This document shows positions 56,402-64,000 of a stretch of 64,000 nucleotides of DNA, piece by piece. Source of the stretch: Saccharibacillus deserti (GTDB lineage: Bacteria; Bacillota; Bacilli; Paenibacillales; Paenibacillaceae). The notes under the pieces were generated by a model, which saw only the letters and a program-made list of their open reading frames with translations, did not search any database and was not told the DNA's origin. Position 1 is the stretch's first letter. Each line of letters begins with the position of its first letter. The position numbers were made by a program, and so were the translations under genes. The stretch covers positions 272,001 through 336,000 of the forward strand of contig NZ_JABJVN010000005.1 of the NCBI RefSeq assembly GCF_013618475.1, given 5' to 3'.

Positions 56402-56529
56402 GTATGTGTGCCGGTGTATTTCACATTGCACAACATGCTGTAACCGCACAGGCCGGGTCAAAGCGATCTTCGCTTTGCGAAGAATCCACCCGAACCAGGC
56501 GAGTCTGAGACATGAGGAGGTGCAAGAAG
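56402..56529 (+). promoter_or_regulatory. Leader of rplU (L21 leader candidate)
   Basis: The 128-base untranslated leader contains an AAGCGATCTTCGCTTTGCG hairpin and the region before the GAGGAGGTG binding site. Firmicutes rplU transcripts usually carry an L21 leader that autoregulates the operon; I infer the same here without checking a covariance model. Confidence 0.5.
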
Positions 56530-56841
56530 ATGTACGCAATTATCGAAACAGGCGGTAAGCAGTACAAAGTCCAAGAGGGCGACGTATTGTTCATCGAGAA
56601 GCTTGAAGCCGTAGACGGCGAAAGCGTGACGTTTGACCGTGTTCTGGCCGTTTCCCAAGAAAACGGACTGACAATCGGCGCACCGATGGTATCGGGAGCA
56701 ACCGTAACGGCAAAAGTCGAGAAGCACGGTAAAGGCCAAAAGGTTGTTGTATACAAATACAAGCCTAAAAAGAACTACCACAAGAAACAAGGCCATCGTC
56801 AACCGTATACTAAAGTAACGATCGAAAAAATCCAAGCATAA
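56530..56841 (+). CDS. rplU: 50S ribosomal protein L21
   Basis: The 103-aa protein starts at ATG 56530 ([18 protein letters not shown]) behind GAGGAGGTG and contains the basic C-terminal signature [20 protein letters not shown]. It binds 23S rRNA in the large subunit. It heads the rplU-prp-rpmA operon. Confidence 0.98.
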   Translation: MYAIIETGGKQYKVQEGDVLFIEKLEAVDGESVTFDRVLAVSQENGLTIGAPMVSGATVTAKVEKHGKGQKVVVYKYKPKKNYHKKQGHRQPYTKVTIEKIQA

Positions 56842-56855
56842 TTGAGGTTGATAAC

Positions 56856-57188
56856 TTGGTTATCGTCCAAATTGTAAGATCGCCGGACGGGAAAATTACC
56901 GGTTTTAAAGTCGAAGGTCATGCGGGTTACGCCAATCGCGGCGAAGACATTGTCTGCTCTGCCATTTCGGCCATTACGGTCGGTACGGTGAATGCGGTCG
57001 AAGTCCTTACCGGAGCGGTAATGAAGACCCGGATGAAGAACGGTTTTCTCAGCGGAACCCTTCCGCCGTTCAAATCGAACGAACCCAAGGCCCAAGCCGA
57101 GTTGATTCTCGAATCGATGGTGGTCATGCTGGAAACAATCGTGACTTCTTACAGTGAATATATTCGGATCGATAAGGTTACAAAATAA
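56856..57188 (+). CDS. prp: Ribosomal-processing cysteine protease Prp
   Basis: The 110-aa protein starts at TTG 56856 with GAGGT nearby. The catalytic His lies in VEGHAGYA and Cys in EDIVCSAISA, the dyad of the Prp (YsxB) family. It removes the N-terminal extension of L27 in Firmicutes that have one, and the downstream rpmA does have one. Confidence 0.95.
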   Translation: MVIVQIVRSPDGKITGFKVEGHAGYANRGEDIVCSAISAITVGTVNAVEVLTGAVMKTRMKNGFLSGTLPPFKSNEPKAQAELILESMVVMLETIVTSYSEYIRIDKVTK

Positions 57189-57210
57189 GCAAAGAAGGAG
57201 GTAGACCATC

Positions 57211-57522
57211 ATGTTGAAATTGGATCTCCAGTTATTCGCTTCCAAAAAAGGTGTAGGTTCGACGAAAAACGGACGGGACAGCCACTCGAAGCGCCTCGGC
57301 GCTAAACGTGCGGACGGTCAAGCCGTACGCGGCGGCGGAATCATCTTCCGTCAGCGCGGAACGAAGATTCACCCAGGAACGAACGTAGGTATTGGCAAAG
57401 ACGACACTTTGTTTGCTCTGATCGACGGCGTTGTGAAATTCGAACGTCTCGGCCGCGACCGCAAAAAAGTCAGCGTCTACCCGGTGCAAGTTGCTGAAGT
57501 AGCAGCTTCCGTAGAGGCCTAA
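57211..57522 (+). CDS. rpmA: 50S ribosomal protein L27 with cleavable N-terminal extension
   Basis: The 103-aa protein starts [14 protein letters not shown], where residues 1-9 up to LQLF are the extension cut by Prp before A10. The mature part has [21 protein letters not shown] and the [11 protein letters not shown] segment. The freed N-terminus reaches the peptidyl-transferase centre. AAGGAGG precedes the ATG. A terminator follows. Confidence 0.98.
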   Translation: MLKLDLQLFASKKGVGSTKNGRDSHSKRLGAKRADGQAVRGGGIIFRQRGTKIHPGTNVGIGKDDTLFALIDGVVKFERLGRDRKKVSVYPVQVAEVAASVEA

Positions 57523-57544
57523 GACCTAACCGGTAATCAAGAAG

Positions 57545-57574
57545 CCTTCGGTATTCGTACCGAAGGTCTTTTTT
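57545..57574 (+). terminator. Terminator of the L21-L27 operon
   Basis: CCTTCGGTA-TTCG-TACCGAAGG followed by TCTTTTTTT. Confidence 0.9.
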
Positions 57575-57630
57575 TGTTCAAAGGTAGAAGAGGCGCAGAT
57601 TCGAGGTAAATGGAACGAAGATCCGACACC

Positions 57631-57659
57631 TTGGATTTTTTTCGGATTCTGGGTATACT
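57631..57659 (+). promoter_or_regulatory. Promoter of spo0B-obg
   Basis: TTGGAT, 17-bp spacer, TATACT lies between the rpmA terminator and spo0B. Confidence 0.65.
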
Positions 57660-57732
57660 CAAACTGAGTCGTTTCCGCCGAAATCGCTGGGCCCAAAGTC
57701 ATTTTTACTACGATCAGAAACGGAGAGAGCCG

Positions 57733-58470
57733 ATGAGAAGGTGGAGAGACTTATCCGTATTGATGCCGCTGTCTACTGCAATTCCTTGGATTCTGGCTTG
57801 GATTTTTCCGGGAACGTTCACCTTTGTCCTGCTTGGGCTTTGGCTCGCTGCCGTGTTTTTTCTGCTGCCTAGGCAGGAGAAACGCCGCAGGGAAAACGAG
57901 CTTCACCGTTTAAGACAATCGCTGCAGAACTTTTTCCTGAATGTTTTGAGTCATCAGCGGCACGATTGGATGAATGATCTTCAACTGATTTTTGGCTATT
58001 CCCGGATGGGTAAGACCGACCGGATCGAAGAGATTATCACGCGGGTCAGCGGTGAAATGCACAAAGAAAGCCGGATTGCAAAGCTGGGTCTGCCCGAGTT
58101 CGTTTTCTATTTGACGACAGTCAAGGGAGAGAATCGGGAAGTGGCCCTGCATGTCAAAGCGGACGAAGAACTGTGTTATGCCGGAAGCTTGACGCCGGAA
58201 GAAGAAGAAGGATTGATTCGCGCCGTGCGCGCGGGGTTGTCGGCTTACCGTTATTCGGGGCTGGCAGCCAAAGTTTCGGAACCGGCGCTGCGGATCGTGT
58301 TCGGCGAAGAGAGCGGGGAAGCGACTTTGTTCATCGAACCGGAAAATGATCCGCAGGCTGTGCCCGTACTGCATCGTGCGGTTCAGGAAGCACTTGAGTC
58401 CTACTCGCTACTGACGGTATCTGCCGAAGGTGGCACGCTGATCCGTTGGAAGCTTCCTGTTCAAACTTAA
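57733..58470 (+). CDS. spo0B: Spo0B-like sporulation phosphotransferase with N-terminal membrane segments
   Basis: The 245-aa product starts at ATG 57733 behind GGAGAGAG; earlier in-frame codons cover the promoter. Two hydrophobic helices occupy residues ~7-45, followed by a basic linker and the Spo0B four-helix-bundle signature [20 protein letters not shown] with the phospho-accepting His at ~77. The C-terminal half is kinase-like and degenerate. Spo0B passes phosphate from Spo0F to Spo0A. B. subtilis Spo0B (192 aa) lacks membrane helices. It is upstream of obg as in Bacillus. Confidence 0.88.
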   Translation: MRRWRDLSVLMPLSTAIPWILAWIFPGTFTFVLLGLWLAAVFFLLPRQEKRRRENELHRLRQSLQNFFLNVLSHQRHDWMNDLQLIFGYSRMGKTDRIEEIITRVSGEMHKESRIAKLGLPEFVFYLTTVKGENREVALHVKADEELCYAGSLTPEEEEGLIRAVRAGLSAYRYSGLAAKVSEPALRIVFGEESGEATLFIEPENDPQAVPVLHRAVQEALESYSLLTVSAEGGTLIRWKLPVQT

Positions 58471-58484
58471 AAGAGGTGACATTC

Positions 58485-59795
58485 ATGTTTGTAGATAAAG
58501 CGAAGATTTATGTAAAAGCCGGCGACGGCGGAGACGGTGTCGTAGCGTTCCGGCGTGAAAAATATGTACCGAACGGAGGACCTGCCGGCGGAGACGGCGG
58601 TAGAGGCGGAGACGTTATCTTCCGCGTTGACGAAGGTCTGCGTACCTTGATGGATTTCCGGTACCAGCGCCATTTCAAAGCCAAGCGCGGAGAAAAAGGA
58701 CGCAACAAGAATCAGTACGGAGCGAACGCCGAACATTTGGTTGTCCGGATTCCTCCCGGTACGCTGATTATCGATGACGATACCCAGGAAGTTCTGGCGG
58801 ATATGACCCGTAACGGTCAGGAAATCGTCGTCGCTCGCGGAGGACGCGGAGGGCGCGGCAATGTTAAATTGGCCACGCAGAACAATACGGCTCCGGAACT
58901 TGCGGAGAACGGCGAAGAAGGCAAAGAGCGCTATATCGTGCTTGAGCTTAAAGTCATGGCCGATGTCGGTCTGGTCGGCTTCCCGAGCGTGGGCAAGTCG
59001 ACCCTGCTGTCCGTCGTATCGGCAGCAACGCCGAAGATCGGAGCTTACCACTTCACAACCATTACGCCAAACCTCGGGGTCGTCGAGATCGACGAAGGCC
59101 GCAGTTTCGTGATGGCCGATCTGCCGGGTCTGATCGAAGGCGCGCACGAAGGCGTCGGCCTGGGGCACGAGTTCCTGCGCCATGTCGAGCGGACCCGCGT
59201 CATTATCCACGTCGTGGATATGTCCGGTTCCGAAGGACGGGATCCGTTCGACGACTGGCTGAAGATTAACGAAGAAATCAAGCTGTACAATGCGGAGCTC
59301 GAGAAGCGTCCGCAGATTGTCGCGGCCAACAAAATGGATATGCCGGATTCGGAAGAAAACCTCCGCATTTTCAAAGAAAAAGTGGCGGAAATCAATCCGG
59401 ATCTCGAGATCATGTCGATTTCTTCGCTGACCCGTAAAGGCGTGAAGGAACTGATGTATCGCGCAGTCGATGTGCTGGATTCGATTTCGGACGTTCCGGC
59501 TATCGAAGAAGCCACCGATCAGACCGAGCGCAAAGTCTACCGGGCCGAAGAAGCCAAAGAAGAAGGCTTTACGGTTCGGCGCGAGAACGAAATGTTCGTT
59601 GTGGAGAGTGTCCAAATCGAGCGCATGATGAAGCGGATGCAATTGACTACGCACGATGCGATTCTTAAATTGGCACGTACACTGCGCCACATGGGCGTGG
59701 ACGAAGAGCTGCGCAAGCGCGGTGCAAAGGACGGCACGATCGTTCGGATCGCGGACTTCGAGTTCGAGTTCGTTGAGGGCAGCAGTTACTATTGA
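58485..59795 (+). CDS. obg: GTPase Obg
   Basis: The 436-aa protein starts at ATG 58485 after AAGAGGTG. Residues 1-158 are the Gly-rich Obg fold ([24 protein letters not shown]), ~159-335 the G domain ([25 protein letters not shown]), and the rest the OCT domain ([18 protein letters not shown]). It acts in 50S maturation, stress response and sporulation control. Its coding region ends in front of a 500-base gap rich in palindromes. Confidence 0.97.
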   Translation: MFVDKAKIYVKAGDGGDGVVAFRREKYVPNGGPAGGDGGRGGDVIFRVDEGLRTLMDFRYQRHFKAKRGEKGRNKNQYGANAEHLVVRIPPGTLIIDDDTQEVLADMTRNGQEIVVARGGRGGRGNVKLATQNNTAPELAENGEEGKERYIVLELKVMADVGLVGFPSVGKSTLLSVVSAATPKIGAYHFTTITPNLGVVEIDEGRSFVMADLPGLIEGAHEGVGLGHEFLRHVERTRVIIHVVDMSGSEGRDPFDDWLKINEEIKLYNAELEKRPQIVAANKMDMPDSEENLRIFKEKVAEINPDLEIMSISSLTRKGVKELMYRAVDVLDSISDVPAIEEATDQTERKVYRAEEAKEEGFTVRRENEMFVVESVQIERMMKRMQLTTHDAILKLARTLRHMGVDEELRKRGAKDGTIVRIADFEFEFVEGSSYY

Positions 59796-59798
59796 GCA

Positions 59799-59906
59799 GG
59801 CGAGCGGTTTGCGCTTGTCGCTCCGGGTTGTTTTCCTCTGCGGGCTCTAATCGAGTCCGGCAGTAAGGGGAAAGCCAAAAGTCGCTCCAATCGCAAACCG
59901 CTCGCC
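59799..59906. repeat. 108-bp imperfect palindrome after obg
   Basis: GGCGAGCGGTTTGCG (59799-59813) and CGCAAACCGCTCGCC (59892-59906) are perfect 15-bp inverted arms. Inner segments near GGGTTGTTTTCC...GGGCTC and GAGTCC...GGGGAAAGCC can also pair around TAATC. It begins four bases after the obg stop. A GAGGGAA/TTCCCTC hairpin and a T-run (59971-59977) follow. Confidence 0.7.
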
Positions 59907-60006
59907 GGGATGGGGGAGAGGGAAGAAGTTCCCTCGCCTTCATGTAGGGCTCGGGGAGAGATTTGGCGGCTTTTTTTGTCCACCGCCGTAGGGTGAGCTT
60001 AAGGGG

Positions 60007-60090
60007 ATCGCAGGCGCAGCCCAATATGGCCGCTATGCGATGAAACCCTCGGAAGATCGCAGGCGCAGCCTCTTAGGGCTGCTGTGCGAT
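60007..60090. repeat. Two tandem hairpin repeats
   Basis: ATCGCAGGCGCAGCC at 60007 and 60056 starts two similar units, each closing with TGCGAT (60036-60041 and 60085-60090) through GCC/GGC inner pairs. The units are 49 bases apart. With 59799-59906 they fill most of the gene-free stretch 59796-60301. Confidence 0.7.
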
Positions 60091-60119
60091 CGGGATACAT
60101 TAAAAACAAACAAAAAATA

Positions 60120-60164
60120 AAGCGGAAGCCTTCTCCATTTCGGGGAACAGGCTTTCGCTTTTTT
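60120..60164 (+). terminator. Terminator before the ACT-domain gene
   Basis: AAGCGGAAGCCT and AGGCTTTCGCTT pair with one G-T wobble, followed by TTTT; A-runs upstream would let it act in both directions. Confidence 0.65.
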
Positions 60165-60228
60165 GTTGAAAAAAGTTGATGTTTTTCTGCAAGGATAACG
60201 TGTCGTGTAACTTTTTTGCTGCAAAGGG

Positions 60229-60258
60229 TTGACGCTGAGTTGGTTTCTTCGATATAAT
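60229..60258 (+). promoter_or_regulatory. Promoter of the ACT-hom-thrB-pheA cluster
   Basis: TTGACG, 18-bp spacer, perfect TATAAT, 44 bases before the first ATG. Confidence 0.75.
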
Positions 60259-60301
60259 GTCCGCTATATGAAAACATCAGTCTTTAAGGAGAGGACGTTA
60301 T

Positions 60302-60739
60302 ATGAAAGAGCGTTATTATCTGGCCAGAGAAGATATTTTGCCCGAAGCGATTTTGAAAACCCTGCATGTCAAAGAGCTGCTTGCAGGAGGCCAGGCGAAG
60401 ACGGTTAATGAAGCGGTAGCGATCGCAGGCATCAGCCGAAGCGCTTTTTACAAATACAAAGACGGGATCCATCAGGTCAACCAGTTGGATCGGGAAAGAC
60501 TGGTGACATTATCCCTTCTGCTGGAACACCGGGCGGGCGTATTGTTCAAAGTATTGGGATTGATTGCGGAAAGCGGAGGGAACGTACTGACCATCAATCA
60601 GAGCATTCCCCTGCAGGGAACGGCAAATGTGGTATTATCGGTAGAAACGTCCCGGCTGCACGATGAACTGAGCGGACTGACGGCATCGCTGGAGTCGTTG
60701 GCGGGCGTCAGCCGGGTTGTCGTGATCGGACAGGGATAA
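60302..60739 (+). CDS. pheB: ACT domain-containing protein PheB (UPF0735 family)
   Basis: The 145-aa protein has an N-terminal helical region resembling an HTH (VNEAVAIAGISRSAFYKYKDGI) and a C-terminal ACT domain (LLLEHRAGVLFKVLGLIAESGGNVLTINQSIP). In B. subtilis PheB lies next to pheA. It probably binds an amino acid; its role is unclear. AAGGAGAGG precedes the ATG. It starts the amino acid cluster. Confidence 0.93.
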   Translation: MKERYYLAREDILPEAILKTLHVKELLAGGQAKTVNEAVAIAGISRSAFYKYKDGIHQVNQLDRERLVTLSLLLEHRAGVLFKVLGLIAESGGNVLTINQSIPLQGTANVVLSVETSRLHDELSGLTASLESLAGVSRVVVIGQG

Positions 60740-60829
60740 GCCGGCAGGCAATCGCTTGGAAATCGGAACAGGCAGCAGAGACGGCGAAACAGGAACCGAA
60801 TCAGAAACTGCACAGGGACGGGGAGGAAA

Positions 60830-62128
60830 ATGTACGTGAGTAACAAACCGATAAAGGTAGGACTGCTCGGTCTCGGTACGGTAGGCACGGGTGTCGTCCG
60901 GATCGTGGATATGCATCAGGAAGACTTGAGCGGACAAGTGGGCTCGCCGATCATCATCGAAAAGATTTCGGTCAAGGACCGGGAAAAGGTGCGCAACATT
61001 CCGATCGATCCGTCCAAATTGACCGACGATCCTTGGGAAGTCATCCATGACCCGGAGATCGACGTGATTGTGGAAGTGATGGGCGGCGTCGAGCAGACCC
61101 GTACCTATATTCTCGAAGCATTGGCCCGGGGCAAACATATCGTAACGGCGAACAAGGATTTGATGGCGCTTTACGGCACGGAGATTTTGGCCAAAGCGCA
61201 GGAAATGAAATGCGATGTCTTTTATGAAGCGAGTGTAGCCGGCGGGATTCCGATCATCCGTACCCTGATCGAAGGATTCTCGTCGGATCGGATCACGAAA
61301 ATTATGGGCATTGTGAACGGAACGACCAATTACATGCTGACCAAAATGAGCAAAGAAGGCGTATCGTACGAGGATGTGCTTACCGAAGCGCAGCAGCTCG
61401 GCTATGCGGAGTCCGATCCGACATCCGATGTCGAAGGGCTCGACGCGGCCCGCAAGATGACGATTCTCGGGACACTCGGTTTCCGTACGAACGTGGAATT
61501 GGCCGATGTGAGCGTCAAAGGCATCACGGGCGTCAGCCAATCGGACATCGCCTATGCCAAAAATCTCGGTTACGTCATCAAGCTGCTCGGCATCGCCGAC
61601 CGCGAAGACGATGCGATCTCGATCAGCGTACAGCCGACCATGGTCAAAGCCTCGCATCCGATCGCATCCGTCAACGGTGTTTTTAACGCGGTTTATGTGC
61701 ATGGAGAAGCGGTAGGGGAAACCATGTTCTACGGAGCGGGTGCAGGCGAGATGCCGACTGCCACTTCGGTTGTCGCCGACCTGGTGTCGGTGATCAAGAA
61801 TCTGCGGCTGGGCGTCAACGGACTGAAGCATATCGCGCCGCACAAACCGAAAAGGCTCAAGAACGATACGGAAATCTCGTTCAAAAACTTCATTTTGCTC
61901 CATGTGGACGATAAAGCGGGAGTTTTGGCACGGATTACGCAGATTTTCACCGAGTACGAGGTCAGTCTGGCGTCCGTGGTTCAACAGCCCAACGAGCTTA
62001 ATCCGAATGCGGAGATCGTGATCGTCACGCACAAGGCGAGCAAGGAAAGTATCGATAAGGTGTTGAGACGCTTTGAAGAACTTGAAGTGGTTCGCAGAGT
62101 GGTCAGCGTCTATCGGGTAGAAGGATAA
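60830..62128 (+). CDS. hom: Homoserine dehydrogenase
   Basis: The 432-aa enzyme has a Rossmann start VGLLGLGTVGTGVVRI, catalytic region NGTTNYMLTKMSKEG and GYAESDPTSDVEGLDAARK, and a C-terminal ACT domain (LLHVDDKAGVLARITQIFTEY) for feedback control, probably by threonine. It reduces aspartate semialdehyde to homoserine. GGGGAGGA precedes the ATG. The usual thrC between hom and thrB is absent. Confidence 0.96.
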   Translation: MYVSNKPIKVGLLGLGTVGTGVVRIVDMHQEDLSGQVGSPIIIEKISVKDREKVRNIPIDPSKLTDDPWEVIHDPEIDVIVEVMGGVEQTRTYILEALARGKHIVTANKDLMALYGTEILAKAQEMKCDVFYEASVAGGIPIIRTLIEGFSSDRITKIMGIVNGTTNYMLTKMSKEGVSYEDVLTEAQQLGYAESDPTSDVEGLDAARKMTILGTLGFRTNVELADVSVKGITGVSQSDIAYAKNLGYVIKLLGIADREDDAISISVQPTMVKASHPIASVNGVFNAVYVHGEAVGETMFYGAGAGEMPTATSVVADLVSVIKNLRLGVNGLKHIAPHKPKRLKNDTEISFKNFILLHVDDKAGVLARITQIFTEYEVSLASVVQQPNELNPNAEIVIVTHKASKESIDKVLRRFEELEVVRRVVSVYRVEG

Positions 62129-62155
62129 CACGCAGTCGTCGGAAGGAGCGGAAAG

Positions 62156-63130
62156 ATGAAGAATGCAAGCGCCGGGTCGGTACGTGTAAGAGTGCCGGCC
62201 AGTACGGCTAACCTGGGACCCGGTTTCGATACGCTCGGGATGTCGCTTTCCCTGTATATTTGGATCGAAATGAGCCGGGCGGAGCAAACAAGCGTCCGCT
62301 TTGAAGGAGAAGGATTCGAAGGGATTCCGACCGACAAAGAAAACCTGATTTACAAAGTCGCCCGTCTCGTGTTTGAAGCGGCGGGAGAAGAAGCGCCGGA
62401 GCTTGCGATCGCAATGCGTTCGGATATTCCGCTGACGCGCGGTTTGGGCAGCAGCGCTTCCGCGATTATTGCGGGAATGGTAGCGGCGAATGCCCTGGTC
62501 GAGTCTCCTCTTTCCAAAAGCCGTCTGTTTGACCTGGCTACGGGACTGGAGCGTCATCCGGATAATGTCGGCGCTTCGCTGTTCGGCGGTATTATTGCGG
62601 CGGCGTGGGATGGCGAGCACGCGGATTATGTCCGGATCGAACCGCCGCGGAATCTTCGGGTGCTGGCGCTTATTCCCGAATTCGAATTGGCTACTTCGGC
62701 GGCGCGCGCGGTTCTTCCGGATCGGTTGAGTCTGCAGGACGCCGTTTATAACATCAGCCGCTCTTCCCTGCTTACCGCCGCTTTGGCATCGGGAAGACTC
62801 GACTTGCTGGAATTTGCCATGCGCGACCGGATCCACCAGCCTTACCGGGCCGCTCTTGTTCCCGGAATGGAAAAGATATTGGCCGAAGCTTCACTGAACG
62901 GCGCACTCGGAGCGGCTTTGAGCGGAGCGGGACCCACTTTGCTCGCGCTCGTTGACCGTGAGAGCACACGTCAAAGCGAACTTGAATCCTTTATGAAGAA
63001 TGTCATGCGGGAAAACGGCATCGAGGCGCGTACCCTGTGGCTCGAACCCGATTTGGAAGGTGCCGTTTGCGAAAGCGGAAGTTATTCGGAACCCTTTTTG
63101 CCTATGATCAAAGGAGATCTTTCATCATGA
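62156..63130 (+). CDS. thrB: Homoserine kinase
   Basis: The 324-aa GHMP kinase has VRVPASTANLGPGFDTLGM at the N-terminus, the ATP-binding PLTRGLGSSASAIIAGM, and the C-terminal GAALSGAGPTLLAL motif. It phosphorylates homoserine for threonine synthesis. GGAAGGAG lies upstream of the ATG. Its stop overlaps the pheA start (ATGA). Confidence 0.96.
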   Translation: MKNASAGSVRVRVPASTANLGPGFDTLGMSLSLYIWIEMSRAEQTSVRFEGEGFEGIPTDKENLIYKVARLVFEAAGEEAPELAIAMRSDIPLTRGLGSSASAIIAGMVAANALVESPLSKSRLFDLATGLERHPDNVGASLFGGIIAAAWDGEHADYVRIEPPRNLRVLALIPEFELATSAARAVLPDRLSLQDAVYNISRSSLLTAALASGRLDLLEFAMRDRIHQPYRAALVPGMEKILAEASLNGALGAALSGAGPTLLALVDRESTRQSELESFMKNVMRENGIEARTLWLEPDLEGAVCESGSYSEPFLPMIKGDLSS

Positions 63131-64000
63131 AACGTATTGCTCTTCTTCCTGCCGGTTCGGTCTCTCACGAAGCGGTCGATTATCTGCTGGCAAATGAACC
63201 GGTTCAATTTCTTTATTACAAAGTCATTTCCGATGTGTTTATGGCCGTAGTGAACGGTGAAGCCGATTACGCGGTGATTCCGGTCGAAAATACAATCGAG
63301 GGTTCCGTCAGTCTGCACATGGATTGGCTCGTTAACGAAGTCGATATTCCGATGCGGGCCGAATGGGTATACCCGTCGATCCAGAATCTTGTGGGACGGC
63401 GGGAGGAATTTGCGGATGCAGACGGGGCAGTCGATTTTTCGAAAATACGCAAAGTGCTTTCCCACCCTGTTGCGATCGCGCAGTGCCGGGCCTTCATCTC
63501 CGAGCATCTGCCGCATGCCGAATTGGAGAATGCCAGCAGTACCGCGGAAGGAGCCGCCCAGGCAGCGGCTCATCCGGGCAGCGGCTGGGCGGCTTTTTCT
63601 ACCCGGCTCGGTGCGGAACGTTACGGTCTGGATCTTTTGGCGCAGCGGGTAACCGATCACAATAACAATTATACCCGCTTTGTGCTGATCGGCCCCGAAC
63701 CGCTGAACTTATCCAAAGAAAGTGAACATGAAAAAACAAGCGTACAGGTCATTTTGCCGGAAGATTACGCGGGCGCCCTGCATCAAGTGCTGTCGGCTTT
63801 TGCCTGGAGAAGGCTGAACCTGTCGCGGATCGAATCCCGTCCAACCAAAAAGAAACTTGGAAATTATTACTTCTATATCGATGTGCTGGTGGCCGGGGAT
63901 TCGATCCTGTTCCAGGCAGCCGTCGAAGAAATCGAAGCGCTGGGCTGCCAGGTTCGGATTCTCGGCTCGTATTCCTGCTACCCCTACGAATCGGGAGAAA
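63127..64000 (+). CDS. pheA: Prephenate dehydratase (partial, runs off right edge)
   Basis: Translation from ATG 63127 stays open to the edge for 291 codons. It contains VIPVENTIEGSVS, the catalytic Thr-Arg-Phe in NNNYTRFVLIG, and the ACT-domain ESRP motif (SRIESRPTKKKLGNYYFYIDV) that binds phenylalanine. The first ~30 residues (LLPAGSVSHEAVDYLL) depart from the usual GPKGTF start but keep the fold pattern. It converts prephenate to phenylpyruvate. Few residues are probably missing. Confidence 0.93.
   Translation, partial: MKRIALLPAGSVSHEAVDYLLANEPVQFLYYKVISDVFMAVVNGEADYAVIPVENTIEGSVSLHMDWLVNEVDIPMRAEWVYPSIQNLVGRREEFADADGAVDFSKIRKVLSHPVAIAQCRAFISEHLPHAELENASSTAEGAAQAAAHPGSGWAAFSTRLGAERYGLDLLAQRVTDHNNNYTRFVLIGPEPLNLSKESEHEKTSVQVILPEDYAGALHQVLSAFAWRRLNLSRIESRPTKKKLGNYYFYIDVLVAGDSILFQAAVEEIEALGCQVRILGSYSCYPYESGE

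Noticed and set aside
60635..62836. 733-residue minus-strand frame opposite hom and thrB
   Set aside because: Same antisense artefact; no family motifs and no ribosome site.

Overview
The window reads as one continuous stretch of a Gram-positive, low-to-mid GC Firmicutes chromosome, most likely a Paenibacillaceae member (Paenibacillus or Saccharibacillus type). This rests on gene content and order (tig-clpP-clpX-ispG-lon-engB, hemAX-siroheme-hemC-cobA/hemD-hemBL, valS-folC-murC-maf-radC-mreBCD-minCD, rng-rplU-prp-rpmA-spo0B-obg), strong AAGGAGG ribosome binding sites, a T-box, sporulation and Mrp genes, and LplB/YtcP/YesM/YesN sugar systems. No phage, insertion sequence, transposase or CRISPR array was seen. 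The genus is inferred, not demonstrated.

Layout. Positions 1-11180 are mostly minus-strand accessory genes: a secreted PQQ-type beta-propeller protein cut by the left edge, two small plus-strand genes, a seven-gene Mrp Na+/H+ antiporter operon (mrpABCDEFG), a secreted asparaginase with GlnR/TnrA-type boxes upstream, and a MarR-GNAT fusion. Positions 11300-18800 hold a sugar uptake unit without its own ATPase (two permeases, a lipoprotein binding protein, a YesM-like kinase and a YesN-like regulator), preceded by repeated operator-like motifs and a probable cre site. A chemoreceptor (minus), a secreted protein made of three tandem RidA domains, a secreted copper-amine-oxidase-N-type stalk protein and a tRNA-Arg follow.

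From about 24000 to the right edge all genes run on the plus strand and are mainly housekeeping: an unrecognised gene with an odd start; protein quality control (tig, clpP, clpX, lon) with ispG inserted; engB; a conserved gene of unknown function; a tetrapyrrole operon making uroporphyrinogen III for heme plus the first siroheme steps; an RluA-type pseudouridine synthase; T-box-controlled valS with folC; murC; maf-radC-mreBCD-minCD for cell shape and division; rng; the L21/Prp/L27 operon; spo0B-obg; and an ACT protein-hom-thrB-pheA amino acid cluster running off the right edge.

The least conventional parts are the triple-RidA secreted protein with near-identical DNA repeats, an apparent ATC-initiated gene at 23971-24897, several 35-110 bp palindromic elements between housekeeping genes (33835-33934, 59799-59906, 60007-60090), the acidic tail on MrpA, and the repeated CGAAAATTTG motifs between the MarR-GNAT gene and the sugar operon. 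No clearly new multi-gene defence or mobile system was found.
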